From Cricetomys ansorgei (Eukaryota > Chordata > Mammalia > Rodentia > Nesomyidae): a DNA stretch of 64,000 nucleotides. The notes beneath the pieces are model-generated. The model was not told the DNA's origin, made no database searches, and was given only the letters and a program-made list of their open reading frames with translations. Shown here piece after piece: positions 24,401-31,660 of the stretch; the stretch's first letter is position 1, and every line of letters begins with the position of its first letter. Position numbers and translations under genes: made by a program. The DNA lies in NCBI GenBank assembly GCA_026225945.1, contig JAMJFZ010000596.1, forward strand, positions 3,656,001-3,720,000. Direction: 5' to 3'.

Positions 24401-25867
24401 GGTATGAGGTGTGTGTGTGTGTGTGTGTGTAGGTGCTTATTCATGTAAGCGTGCATGCATGTGTGTGTGTGCGGTGTGTGTGTGTGCTTATTCATGTAAG
24501 CGTGCATGCATGTGTGTGTGTGAGGTGTGTGTGTGTGCTTATTCATGTAAGCGTGCATGCATGTGTGTGTGTGAGGTGTGTGTGTGCTTATTCATGTAAG
24601 CGTGCATGCATGTGTGTGTGTGCGGTGTGTGTGTGTGCTTATTCATGTAAGCGTGCATGCATGTGGAGACCAGAGTTTGACATTGAGTGTCTCCCTCAGT
24701 CACTCTCCGCCTTATATACTGGGACAGACTCTTCCACTTGAACCCAGAGCTCATCAGTCTGACTAGTCTAGTCTAGTCCACCAGCTTGTTGTAGGGATCC
24801 CCTGTCTTGGCTCCCTGTTAGCTGAGATCACAGGTAGGCTACCAAATCTGCCCAATATTTACTGAATGCTGGGAATCTGAACTCCAATCCACAATAATCT
24901 TTGCATAAGTAGTCACCTACAGGCTCATTTCACATGACTGTCAGGGCCAGGGTAAACACAAAGGTCTTGACTGCCTTGGGGCTGTGGTATAGGCCTAGTG
25001 TCTTTCTCTCTGACGCTGAGATCCAATCCAGTGGCAAAGTCACAGCCACAGATTGTGGGAACACTCAGAGCTTGCAGTGGAGATTTGAGGTTGGTGCATT
25101 GTATTCTTAAAATTGTTCATGAGCCTGGAGACAGGATAACATGAAGATTTTTGTTTTGGGGGGCTTTGGGACATTTTGTACATTTAGTCTTTTTTTCTAG
25201 CCTGCCTGCTGTGTGGCTGCTAATTACTAAACTAGTGGGTAGTCTGACCTCTTCAAATGTAAGTGTTCTAAGGTGCCTTTGCAGTTTACCCAAAGGCCCC
25301 ATCCAGGAGCTGACTTTGGCACCTGAGCACTTGTGCCTGGGGATTTGGTGCCAGGTGGATTAGGAACTGCTTATTAAGATTGCCTGGGTAGTCTCTGTGC
25401 CTTATTCCTATAAGACAGTGTGACAAAGCCAGGTTTGGTTGGCAGTGTGGCTGTTTGTCATGGCAGCAAGACATGGATGGTTGGGAAGCCTTTCTGTGTG
25501 TGTAGAGGATCTCCAAAATGTAATCATGGTACTACAGGGGTTTATAGTTCACTTTGTATTAACAAAAAGTCCTTTCGAGAGCTGGAGGGTAGCTCAGTGG
25601 ACTGTGTGCCTAACACGTAGGGCAGATGAAAAGCTGCTTTGAGAGTTCTGGGATAACAGACAGATGTCTGGATGTTGGGCAGGCCGGCAAGCAGGTGGGG
25701 GCTTCTGATCAGTTTGTGCCTTGCCCCCAGGTGACCTTTGTCCTGTCCCTCTTGTCCTGCAGAGCAGCAAGCGAGTGGGCAAGGTGCTGCACATGTCCTT
25801 GCAGAGCCTTCTGCACAAGGAAGAAAGCCTGGGGCCCAAGAGGCCGAAAGTCGGGTTCCTGGGGTAA
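2456..25867 (+). CDS. Exosc7: Exosc7, exosome complex component RRP42 (8 coding exons)
   Basis: The joined exons 2456-2512, 7731-7832, 8091-8185, 16446-16611, 18652-18722, 20670-20793, 22048-22203 and 25763-25867 give 291 codons plus TAA, the same length as human EXOSC7. All introns are GT-AG and the reading phases join exactly. The product starts MASVALSEAEKVYIVHGVQ and ends KRPKVGFLG, nearly identical to the human protein. RRP42 is one of six RNase PH-fold subunits forming the ring of the nuclear and cytoplasmic RNA exosome, which guides RNA to the DIS3 and EXOSC10 nucleases for 3'-5' decay and rRNA processing. In metazoans the ring subunit itself is not catalytic. The two RNase PH subdomains span roughly residues 30-165 and 190-257. 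The ATG is chosen by homology and sits in a G+4 Kozak context within the CpG island. No frameshift or premature stop is seen. Confidence 0.98.
2833..2990 (+). repeat. B4-type SINE (ID/B1 composite)
   Basis: An ID-like left part (GCATCTCAGTCGTAGAGTGC, then GCACAAGGCC) is followed directly by a B1-like right part (GGCGCCTGTAATCC, AAGTTTAAGGCCGGCCTGAG, GACCCAGTCTCAAG). Confidence 0.75.
3049..3122 (-). repeat. ID-related SINE fragment
   Basis: The reverse complement reads as an ID/B4 left arm: GTGGCTCAGTGGAAGAATGC, then TTGCCTAGCGTGCACAAGAC and GGTTCAATCCCTGTC. Confidence 0.75.
3982..4095 (-). repeat. B1 SINE, shortened
   Basis: GAGACAGGGTATCACTATGT, GGCTGTCCTGGAACTCATAG and GAGTGCTGGGAATAAAAGTG are in reverse B1 order. 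The GTAGACCAGGCTGG segment is missing. Confidence 0.85.
5528..5600 (+). repeat. B3 SINE 3' fragment
   Basis: CTCTGGCCTCCAAGCACACA, then CATGCAGGCAAAACACTTGC and CACATAAAATGAATGAATCT, is the 3' half of a B3 in plus orientation. Confidence 0.6.
5768..5985 (+). repeat. B3 SINE, nearly full length
   Basis: Begins GGGCTGGGAAGATGACTCAG with the tRNA-derived A-box region, continues through CTCACAACCATATGTAACTC and ends GGCAGGCAAAACACTCATAC plus an A-rich tail. Confidence 0.85.
6412..6531 (+). repeat. 60-bp tandem duplication
   Basis: The unit beginning CTGTGACTTCAGGGAGGGG at 6412-6471 is repeated head-to-tail at 6472-6531. I count three mismatches, at the positions corresponding to 6436, 6460 and 6461. 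It lies in Exosc7 intron 1 and is not part of a recognised SINE. Confidence 0.95.
7731..7832 (+). CDS. Exosc7: Exosc7 coding exon 2
   Basis: Encodes residues 20-53, from EDLRVDGRG to GSARVKL, the start of the RNase PH fold. It is flanked by a TTCTCTTAG acceptor and a GTAAGT donor, both in phase 0. Confidence 0.97.
7833..8090 (+). other. Exosc7: Exosc7 intron 2 (258 bp, open in frame)
   Basis: This short intron is a multiple of three and has no stop codon in the frame that joins exons 2 and 3. If it were retained, 86 residues would be inserted between L53 and G54 without a frameshift. The splice sites (GTAAGT and CTGCAG) look strong, so normal removal is expected. Confidence 0.9.
8091..8185 (+). 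CDS. Exosc7: Exosc7 coding exon 3
   Basis: Encodes residues 54-84 (GHTDILVGVKAEMG to LEFFVD) plus the first two bases of C85. The donor is GTCAGT, a little weaker than the other introns. Confidence 0.97.
8205..8262 (+). repeat. ID-like SINE fragment
   Basis: GTGGAGCACTTACATAGCAC, then GGGAGGCACTGGGTTCAATC, resembles the ID core in plus orientation. It is old and partial. Confidence 0.45.
8787..9013 (-). repeat. B3 SINE with 9-bp target-site duplication
   Basis: The reverse complement starts GGGGCTAGAGAGTTGGCTCA, carries GGTTAAGAGCACTCGCTGCT and ends in the T-rich side of the plus strand. CTAGGATTG flanks it at 8778-8786 and 9014-9022, a perfect 9-bp duplication. Confidence 0.88.
9031..9188 (-). 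repeat. B1 SINE with 9-bp target-site duplication
   Basis: A full reverse B1 with GAGGCAGGGTTTCTCTG, GTGGACCAGGCTGATTTTG and GGGATTAAAGGCGTGTGCC. GAGAGTTTT occurs at 9022-9030 and 9189-9197, so this insertion sits directly against the right-hand duplication of the neighbouring B3. Confidence 0.9.
10081..10257 (+). repeat. B1 SINE
   Basis: GGAGGCAGAGGCAAGTAGAT, TTTGAGGTCAGCCTGGTCTT and CAGAGAAACCCTGTCTTGC lead into a CAAA-rich tail in plus orientation. Confidence 0.85.
11723..11841 (+). repeat. ID SINE with a partly duplicated core
   Basis: GGGCTGGAGATGTAGCTCAG, then AGAGTGCCTGCCTAGAATCC, is followed about 50 bp later by a second GGTAGAGTGCCTGCCTAG. It looks like either two ID fragments or an internal duplication. 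Confidence 0.7.
12236..12396 (-). repeat. B1 SINE with long T run
   Basis: A run of about 28 T is followed by GAGACAAGGTTTCTCTGT, TCTGTAGACCAGGTTGACC and a diverged 5' end (TTAAGGTGTGCACTACC), in reverse B1 orientation. Confidence 0.85.
12776..12800. promoter_or_regulatory. Inverted repeat containing a perfect CTCF core motif
   Basis: TGAGCTGCCAC and GTGGCAGCTCA are perfect 11-bp inverted arms around a TAG spacer. The centre, CCACTAGGTGGCAG (12783-12796), fits the CTCF core consensus CCASYAGRKGGCRS at every position. It does not lie in a recognisable B2 SINE, the usual rodent source of CTCF sites. The motif match and symmetry are seen directly; occupancy is inferred. Confidence 0.65.
13838..13912 (+). 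repeat. ID-like SINE fragment
   Basis: GAGGTTAAGGGGGTGGCTCG, then AGAGCTTGCTTGGCCTGTGT and TTTCATTTCCCAGTACTA, resembles a diverged ID/B4 left arm. Confidence 0.55.
14143..14284 (-). repeat. B1 SINE
   Basis: AAGACAGGGTCTTATTATGT, TCTGTAGACCAGTCTAGCC and GAGTGCTGGGATTAAGGGTG are in reverse B1 order. Confidence 0.85.
14566..14684 (-). repeat. B2/B3 SINE, 5' portion
   Basis: The reverse complement begins GGGGCTGGAGAGATGACTCA, then GGTTAAGAGCACTGGCTGCT and CCAGACCCAGGTTCAATTCC. The 3' half is lost. Confidence 0.8.
16446..16611 (+). CDS. Exosc7: Exosc7 coding exon 4
   Basis: Completes C85 and encodes residues 86-140, from SANATPEFEGRGGDD to WVLYVDVL, the most conserved part of the first RNase PH subdomain. 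The acceptor is TATAG after a pyrimidine-poor stretch, so it looks weaker than the others; the donor is GTGAGT. Confidence 0.97.
16893..17098 (+). mobile_element. URR1-type hAT-Charlie non-autonomous DNA transposon
   Basis: The 206-bp element has inverted termini (CAGTGGTTCTCCACC at the left, GGTTGAGAACCGCTG at the right) and the internal signature TTGCTACTTCATAACTAATT. Flanking octamers CTCTGGAT (16885-16892) and CTTTGGCT (17099-17106) agree at six of eight positions, consistent with an aged 8-bp hAT target duplication. Confidence 0.85.
18278..18385 (-). repeat. B1 SINE, shortened
   Basis: TTTTGAGACAATGTCTGACT, TGTCCTGGAACTCACAGAG and GGGATTAAAGGTGTATGCC are in reverse B1 order. The GTAGACCAGG segment is missing. 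Confidence 0.8.
18399..18540 (-). repeat. Old B1-related SINE
   Basis: GGTTTGAGACAGGGTTTTAC, then CAGGCTAGCCTGAACTCTC and GGGATTATAAATGTGAACC, is B1-like but strongly diverged. It lies immediately after the preceding B1. Confidence 0.65.
18652..18722 (+). CDS. Exosc7: Exosc7 coding exon 5
   Basis: Encodes residues 141-163 (LLECGGNLFDAISIAVKAAL then FNT) and the first two bases of R164. GTAAGT donor; pyrimidine-rich CTCTCAG acceptor. Confidence 0.97.
19266..19492 (+). repeat. B4-type SINE
   Basis: GGAGTGGTGGCACATGCCTG starts a B1-like part. It continues with TGGCACTTGCTGGCCAACC, CAGTGAGAGACACTGTCAG and GTCCTCTGACCTCCACACAT, the characteristic B4 3' half. Confidence 0.75.
20364..20396 (+). 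repeat. CT-rich microsatellite
   Basis: TTTCTCTCTTTTCTC is followed by an uninterrupted CT run of about ten units. Confidence 0.9.
20670..20793 (+). CDS. Exosc7: Exosc7 coding exon 6
   Basis: Completes R164 and encodes residues 165-205, from IPKVRVLEDEEGAKDIELSD to ENVPCIVTLCK. The acidic linker between the two RNase PH subdomains lies here. Donor GTGCGA is non-optimal. Confidence 0.97.
21309..21496 (+). repeat. B1 SINE with GAA-expanded tail and target-site duplication
   Basis: A complete B1 (CTGGGCAGTGGTGGCGCATG to CCCTGTCTCGAAAAACC) with an A run followed by GAA units. GAAACTGA flanks it at 21301-21308 and 21497-21504. Its low divergence suggests a fairly recent insertion. Confidence 0.9.
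21505..21635 (+). repeat. B1-related SINE
   Basis: GCCGGATATGGTGGCTCATG, then CAATCCCAGCATTCAGTAGG and AAGCTTGAGACCACCTGACC. It is a diverged B1-like unit placed right after the younger B1. Confidence 0.6.
22048..22203 (+). CDS. Exosc7: Exosc7 coding exon 7
   Basis: Encodes residues 206-257, IGCRHVVDATLQEEACSLAS through SLDPESIFEMME, most of the second RNase PH subdomain. Donor GTAAGT, acceptor TTGCAG. Confidence 0.97.
22615..22815 (+). repeat. B4-type SINE
   Basis: GGCAGGGCGGTATATGCCTG, GGCAGAGACAAGTAGATCC, GGTGAGAGACCCTGTCTGAG and ATGTCGACCTCTGGCTTCC follow B4 order. Confidence 0.75.
23938..24260 (+). repeat. Unnamed interspersed repeat, copy 1
   Basis: This stretch aligns by eye along its length with 37764-38077. 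Shared blocks include AAACTCTGCC, CAGCAGAGGGAACCAC, CAGATCATTAGC and a common end at AACTAAAAATAAACTTCCAC. The AATAAA-like end could reflect an LTR or another retroelement. I cannot name the family. Confidence 0.75.
24405..24663 (+). repeat. 51-bp TG-rich minisatellite, five units
   Basis: The block GCTTATTCATGTAAGCGTGC recurs at 24435, 24486, 24537, 24586 and 24637 (spacings 51, 51, 49 and 51), separated by TG runs. It abuts the TG-rich end of a minus-strand B4, so it probably grew from the SINE tail. The cysteine/valine-rich reading frames here are artefacts of the repeat. Confidence 0.92.
24664..24920 (-). repeat. B4-type SINE
   Basis: GGAGACCAGAGTTTGACATT, CACTCTCCGCCTTATATACT, GAACCCAGAGCTCATCAGTC and GCTGGGAATCTGAACTCCAA are the reverse B4 signature. 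Confidence 0.7.
25763..25867 (+). CDS. Exosc7: Exosc7 coding exon 8 (terminal)
   Basis: Encodes residues 258-291 (SSKRVGKVLHMSLQSLLHKE, then ESLGPKRPKVGFLG) and stop TAA at 25865-25867. The basic C-terminal tail matches human closely. Confidence 0.97.
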   Translation, partial: SSKRVGKVLHMSLQSLLHKEESLGPKRPKVGFLG

Positions 25868-25977
25868 TAGTCATCACTCCTGTAGTGGGCGCTGTTTGTT
25901 TCACTTTTCCACGGAAACTGGTTTGTATATATTTTTCTTAATTGTTAAAATTTTAAGTCAGCATTTGTACATGTAAA

Positions 25978-25983
25978 AATAAA
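25978..25983 (+). terminator. Exosc7: Exosc7 polyadenylation signal
   Basis: AATAAA lies 111 bp after the stop codon and is followed by a T- and GT-rich stretch (TATTTTTTGGTCTGGTTTGG). Cleavage is expected near 26000, giving a short 3' UTR. Confidence 0.85.
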
Positions 25984-26159
25984 GTCTATTTTTTGGTCTG
26001 GTTTGGTGTTGCTAGCATCTTCAGCTAAATACCATGACGCCATCCTGTTCAGCAGTCTGCTGCCAGGGATGGAGTTGAAGAGGGTCACTGTCTTCCAGGG
26101 AGCTGCCTGCTTCCAAGGTACAAGAGAATAACAGCAAACACTGAAATAAAGACCCAGTA

Positions 26160-26252
26160 AAAGCTAGGCATGGTGGCATAGACCTATAATACTTGGACTA
26201 GTGGGATTTCAAGCTTAAGACTATTTAACATGGCCTAGTCTCAAAAACAGAT
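26160..26252 (+). repeat. B1-related SINE fragment
   Basis: AGCTAGGCATGGTGGCATAG, then GGATTTCAAGCTTAAGACT and CCTAGTCTCAAAAACAG, is an old partial B1-like unit. Confidence 0.65.
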
Positions 26253-26342
26253 TCCTTGCAGAAAAGTGGTTTAAAGGAAATGGTTTGTTATTAGTATTTG
26301 TGAATTCTTTTTTCTTCATAAAGTCTCACAGTAAGAATCACA

Positions 26343-26515
26343 AGTCAAGGAATGGCAGCACACTCTTTTAATACCAGCACCTGGGAAGCAGAGGCAGGCA
26401 GATCTCTGTGAGTTTGAGGCCAGCCTGGCCTGCATAGTGAGTTCCAGGGCAGCCAGGGCTGCATAGTGAGACCCTGTCTTGAAGAAGGAAAAAAGAAGAA
26501 GGAGAAGTAGTTACA
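26343..26515 (+). repeat. B1 SINE
   Basis: GGAATGGCAGCACACTC, GGAAGCAGAGGCAGGCAGAT, TTTGAGGCCAGCCTGGCCTG and GTGAGACCCTGTCTTGAAG precede an AAG-rich tail. Confidence 0.85.
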
Positions 26516-28315
26516 AAGCAATTCACTTCCTCTGTGTACTTGATGTTTCTGCAAGTCCAGGAATAAAGAAGCCATGGCCACAGAAGAAGGCCCGGCCTCC
26601 TGCCTGTGTGCCTGACAGTTATACCTCAGCAGGTCCTGCCAGCCAAGAGATCCAGGAGACTCTCCCTCGGGTCAGGGTTTAGTGGCCGCTTGGGTCCTTA
26701 GCCATCCTTTCTTACCATTCTTACATTTTTCTTGATTTTGTTTTGAGTTAGAGTCTTGTATAGCCCAGTGATGCCCTCAGAACCCCAATCTTCCTGCTTG
26801 GGGTTAGGTTGCAGGCATATTCTAGCAAATCTGACTCTTCACCCTGGTTTTGAAATTCATTCGTGTTTTATAACCCCTCCCTGATGTTGCATAAGATGGC
26901 CATGTTTAATCAGCACTGTTAAGACTGCTTACAGAATGTTGTCATTTGACGTACCCACCTAGCTTTCATTCTCTGGGGACAGCAAGGAAGATGGTCCACT
27001 TACAGTGCAGCATAATGGAATTAAGGCTTCATGGCTAGAGGAGTCTTTGTTTCTTTTCCAGGGGAACCAAAGCTCCCAAATCAGTCTCATAGGGCTCTTG
27101 GGAGGGAGCTGATTCATGGAGAACATTTCAGCCAATGGCATTTGCACGCCTCCACGCTGAGTCAGTCAGATGGGGTGAGGTCTTAGGAATTTCTCACCTA
27201 ATGGAAAGAACAGTGAGCTGCAGCCCTCAGGCATTGCCTTCAGAGGCTCAGGCAGGGGTGCCTGCCCTGTTGTGGCCAGGTCCATCTCTGTGCAAAGAAG
27301 TAGCTAGCTGGACTTGTGTATCGCAGGGAAGCTGCTTGCCTGCTGATAGGATGGCCTGGGCCTTATATTTTCCCAGTGGATGCCACTATAGATGCCATGA
27401 CATGATGTTCTCAACAGAGCAGGAGGCAGGCTTTGTCCTTTGCCCAGTGCCAACTGTGTACCCACAAGGAATGATTGACAGTTGTGGTACAGACATGGGC
27501 CTCCAGTTTGAATAAGGTACATAGGCCTTCAGTTCCAAGGACTGCTTTCACTAGATCACTTGGGGATGTATAAATGACAGCTAGTGCTTTTATATGTGCA
27601 CATGAGTAATAAAGGTGAACATTCAGGTTAGGCACCAGTAGTGCCATGAGCACAGCAAGGCACAGGCCACCCGTTCTACGCCACCTCCCATCTATCTCTG
27701 GCTCTGTGGGGAAATTGCTGAAAGAGGAAGAGCCCAAGTCCAGGTCCAGTTGAGACAGCAGTGAGGGAGCCAGAGTCCACACTTGGCAGTTCGTTTTGCA
27801 TGTAGGGAGAAGGATCCCTGCTTGTGTATTCCTAGCTAGTAGAAACTTGTTTGGGTCACTAGGCAAAGTTCCTCAAAGAGGAGAGAGAAGGATTGTACAT
27901 GGCCTAAAATCCTGGGGAAGAGAGCATTCTGCAGGAAGCAGTCTCACCAACTGGTCTCTTCCTGGGACATCTGTAGACTCCAGGTGTGGGCTCCGGATCA
28001 GGCCCCAGCAACACCTTTGACGCTAGTGCGGTTTTCAGCCTGCAAGACACCCAAATGCTGCAGGGCTCACACCTGCCAAAATCCACAACAATGTGTGGGA
28101 AAGAGTTTGAGTCTAGACAGACTGGAATCAGGAAGCATCTTGAGCACTCATCAGGAGAGTACAGAATTAAGCTCAACATACCTGATCACTTTTCTGGAAG
28201 TCGCAATCTCTCAGAGAGGGGAGATCAGCACTGCCCTCGTTCCTCAACCTTGAGGTTGTTAGCTGTCTCTCACAGTGACTCCCATGTGTCCCTCGAAAGG
28301 ATCCCACATGGAACA

Positions 28316-28333
28316 GATGATGATGATGATGAT
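28316..28333 (+). repeat. (GAT)6 microsatellite
   Basis: Six consecutive GAT triplets in intergenic DNA. Confidence 0.9.
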
Positions 28334-28881
28334 TTTAGGGAAGAGAAGTTGGGCTTGAATGCGTCCAGAAGACGCAACTTCTAGGTGTCTCCAGATTGGG
28401 AACACAGGGCTCCCGGTTCCCTTTCCATCCTCAAATATTGTGAGCCCCATGAGATCTGAGACCAGGCTGGGTAGAACATTGCTGTCTCCCCAGGACCTAC
28501 CCACAGGCCCTGGAACACAGGGGCAGAGCCGATACTTGAACAGATGGCCAGGGCTTTGACTACGGGTGGAAATCTTTGTACTTTGAAGTGGGTGTGGGAA
28601 GTCAGCCTTGGGCCACACTGCTGCTGACACAGAGCCTGCAAGGCTGAAGGGAAACATCTGTGAGGGGTTGGGTGAGGGCCAACTCCATGCTGGGCCAGAG
28701 TTTTCATGTTTGGGCAGATACGGGGTGTGGTGCCCAGGCCTTGTTTTATCTAATTCTGACTTTAAAAAGATTTCAAAGTGGGGGGAAAGAACAGAAAAAC
28801 AAACAAAACCCAATGCTGGAAAACTGCAGTGTGCCTTGACCGTCTTCACAGTTTTCTGCTCTAGGCTTGGTAAGACTATTC

Positions 28882-29035
28882 TTTTTTGCTGCTGTTGTTG
28901 AGACGTGGTCTCTGTGTAGCCCTGGCTGTCTGGAACTGGTCTCTGTAGACCAGGCTGGCCTTGAATTTAGAGATCTCTCCTGCCTTTGCCTCTTGAGTGC
29001 TGGGATTAAAGGCTTGAATCACCACCGCCCAGCTG
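28882..29035 (-). repeat. B1 SINE
   Basis: GAGACGTGGTCTCTGTGTAG, CTGTAGACCAGGCTGGCCTT and GGGATTAAAGGCTTGAATC are in reverse B1 order. Confidence 0.87.
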
Positions 29036-29479
29036 CAAGATTATCCTTTGTGCTGAACACTTAGCACAGAGACTTGCTCTTAAGGGTGGAAGGCTTTGCA
29101 CACAATTCCTTGGGGAAACATTAATCTAGCACGTCTGTCCTGGCTGAAACCAGCCCTGGCTACTCCTGTGACACGTGATGGGGACAACGCCACAGATCTG
29201 CAGTTGGAGAGAGATGAAGGTGGTAGGGCTCCAGATGGTCTGTCAGAATCTACTGCAGTTGGCTGTACTGGTCTCCACACCTGGCTAGGGAGAAATGGAA
29301 TGGACAAGAGGATATAAATGCTTCACAGACCCAAGGTCAGCACGGGTAACAGATGAACCAGGGCTGCTGTTAGAGCTTGTGCACCAGCGTTTATAAAAGG
29401 AGACCCAGGCTGCCCCAAAGAGGCCCCATGTATAGGCTGTGTTGCATCACAAAAGGTTAAACAAAACAAAACAGGAAAT

Positions 29480-29545
29480 GGAACTGGGGGATAGAGTGCT
29501 TGCCTAATATATACAAGGCCCTGGGTTTAAGCCCAGTACTATGGT
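29480..29545 (+). repeat. ID SINE
   Basis: GGGATAGAGTGCTTGCCTAA, then ACAAGGCCCTGGGTTTAAGC and CCAGTACTATGG, matches the ID core in plus orientation. Confidence 0.75.
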
Positions 29546-29777
29546 GGGCAAGGAGGTTGGACCCTCCCTCCCCCAATTCCCACTCTCTGTTCTTTAAGGC
29601 AGACTTGAGACAGTGGGCTGCTTCATCTCTGAAACCCACTGAAGCAATTAATGACAAAATGCTAAGCGGGGCCACATAAATAGTGATGAATGCTTACATT
29701 TAACCAAATGCCATTTTGGCACAAACACACATAGCGGTGTGCTATTCACAACATGGATTTTTTTAAATTGTTTTAGG

Positions 29778-29952
29778 GCTGAAGAAATGATGTGGTTAAG
29801 AGCTTTTCTCACTCTTCCCAGCACCTATCTGTCCCAGGCAGCTCTCAACTCCTGTAACTTCAGCTCTGGAGATCTAACCCCTCGTCTGGCCTCCATGGGT
29901 GTGTGCTCATAATCCCATATGCATAGTACACAATTTAAAATAAAAATAAATC
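29778..29952 (+). repeat. B2/B3 SINE
   Basis: GGGCTGAAGAAATGATGTGG, GTCTGGCCTCCATGGGTGTG and an AAATAAAAATAAATC tail identify a diverged B2/B3-class element. Confidence 0.75.
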
Positions 29953-29954
29953 AG

Positions 29955-30096
29955 CTGACATTTGTATATGTGTAAGTCAAAGGACAACCTAAGGGAGTTG
30001 GTCCTGTCCTCCCTCCTTGTGGGTTCTGGGACTCATACTCAGGTCATCGGGCTTGGAGGCAACTGCCTTCATCTGCTGAGTCTTGCTGGCCCCCAC
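29955..30096 (-). repeat. tRNA-derived SINE (B2/B4 class)
   Basis: TCAAAGGACAACCTAAGGGA, GTGGGTTCTGGGACTCATAC and TGCCTTCATCTGCTGAGTC fit a reversed tRNA-derived rodent SINE. The subfamily is uncertain. Confidence 0.6.
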
Positions 30097-30117
30097 GGAT
30101 TGTATTTTAGAACATTA

Positions 30118-30217
30118 TTTTGTGAGACAGGGTCTCTGTAATCCAGGCTGGTTTCAAACTGGTGGCAGGCCTTCTGAGCATTGGGATTACAGGCGTGAGC
30201 CACCGTGACTCCTGGCT
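30118..30217 (-). repeat. B1-related SINE, shortened
   Basis: TTTTGTGAGACAGGGTCTCT, CCAGGCTGGTTTCAAACTGG and GGGATTACAGGCGTGAGCC are in reverse B1 order with an internal deletion. Confidence 0.8.
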
Positions 30218-31493
30218 TTGAAACATTCTGAGGTTGCCACACTTGGCACTGATGGGCAATAAACTACCTTCCCTCAAACAGCTGGAGCATCTCCAGCTGT
30301 GCAGACCTTTGTGCAGAGACACAGCAGGTCTCAGCCTGTGGAATCCCCTGGCCAAGACACTCTTCCCACTCTCCTAGTTCTAGAGAAGTCATTTTAACAG
30401 TACAAATGGGGTTCCTCGTGCTTGCATGGAGCTCTGTGTTCTGTACACGCACACACTCCTTTCAAAGTCCTGCATGTGAAACGACCAAGAATGTTACCTG
30501 CTGCTTAAAATACCCCCCCACAAGCTGACCTTCAAGGCCCAGGGTTCACTCGCTAGATCAAGTAGAGAAGTCACTCCTCAGGGCAGGTGAAGCCCATGCT
30601 TGGAATTAATGTTAGGCAGATAGTCCCCAGTGTACCGCCCACTCTCAGCTCATCTTTTCCCCAAAATTCATTCTGATCACAGCTTCCGCATGTGACTTAC
30701 CCATAACCTCCAATCTTTTCCTGTGGCTTGCAGTCTCCATCTGCATTGCTAGCTTTCTGTCAGCCCCCTCCCTGTCCCTGTCCTCACGGGTGCACAGGAA
30801 CCAGGATGTGCCTCTCTGTCACTTAGCTATAAGTCTTTTCTCCTTTTTCCTTGAGTCTTTCATGGATCACCACCCCCTATTCCTGTGCATCCCTAGGACC
30901 TACTATGACTGTAAGGCACCGTGAGCCTGCACCGTTCCCAATATGTGCTGGCCCACTAAGGCTCTCCCATGGTTTGCATGCCTGGGACAACCTCCCCAGC
31001 AAACCTAGGGCAGGGCCTCCACAGTCAGGCCCATGTTGGGAAACAGGTCTTACACTAACACACACTTAGGTACTCACCCCCATTTCTTGTGTTGGCTGTA
31101 ATGGAGTCAGGCCAAGGTGAGGTTGGGAAAGCAACGCGGTTTTTGTTTGTTCTTTAAAAGAACTGTTAACTTACCCCTGCATTTTCTACCCACCCAGTTT
31201 TCCTGGAAGAAAGACTCCTTGTTAGATTATGCAATCACCAGTCCCCAGATTGTTTCACTGAGGTTCCAGCTGTGATATGAACCCTCTCCCACTTAAGAAA
31301 CAGAGGGGTGGTGCTCTCTATCAGTTAAGGGGCCCTGTAGATGTTCTGCTTCCAGCCGGGTGCTTCACCCTTGACACCTCCACAGGCCACTATACAGGTT
31401 TCTTCTCCTGGGCCTGGACAGCATGTCCCTCCCCAGTCAGATGGATCAAGGCTGATCCAGAGAGGAGGGGAAAGCTGAATGAAATGGTACTGA

Positions 31494-31660
31494 TTTTTTT
31501 TTCCCAGACCTTGAACTCCTGAACCGCCTGCCTCAGACTCTCAAGTGCTGTGATTACAGGTGTGCACAATACCCTGTTTATTCCATGCTAAGGTTCAAAC
31601 CCAGGACTTCCTTCATTGCTAGGCAAATACTCCACCAACTGAGCTACACCCTTAGTCCAG
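31494..31660 (-). repeat. B4-type SINE
   Basis: A reversed B1-like part (CTTGAACTCCTGAACCGCC, GTGATTACAGGTGTGCAC) is joined to a reversed ID part (GGTTCAAACCCAGGACTTCC, TTGCTAGGCAAATACTCC, CAACTGAGCTACACCC). Confidence 0.82.

Larger units (their letters stand above)
22204..25762 (+). other. Exosc7: Exosc7 intron 7
   Basis: A 3.6 kb intron. It carries a B4 (22615-22815), the first copy of an unnamed interspersed repeat (23938-24260), a 51-bp TG-rich minisatellite (24405-24663) and an adjoining minus-strand B4 (24664-24920). The remainder is unique. Confidence 0.85.

Noticed and set aside
24355..24766. Cysteine/valine-rich and histidine/threonine-rich repetitive frames
   Set aside because: Artefacts of the TG/CA minisatellite, present in several frames and on both strands.
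28259..28849. A 196-codon minus-strand open frame between Exosc7 and Clec3b
   Set aside because: No similarity to any family I know, overlapped by plus-strand frames, includes an isoleucine run from a GAT microsatellite, and has no promoter or splice signals.
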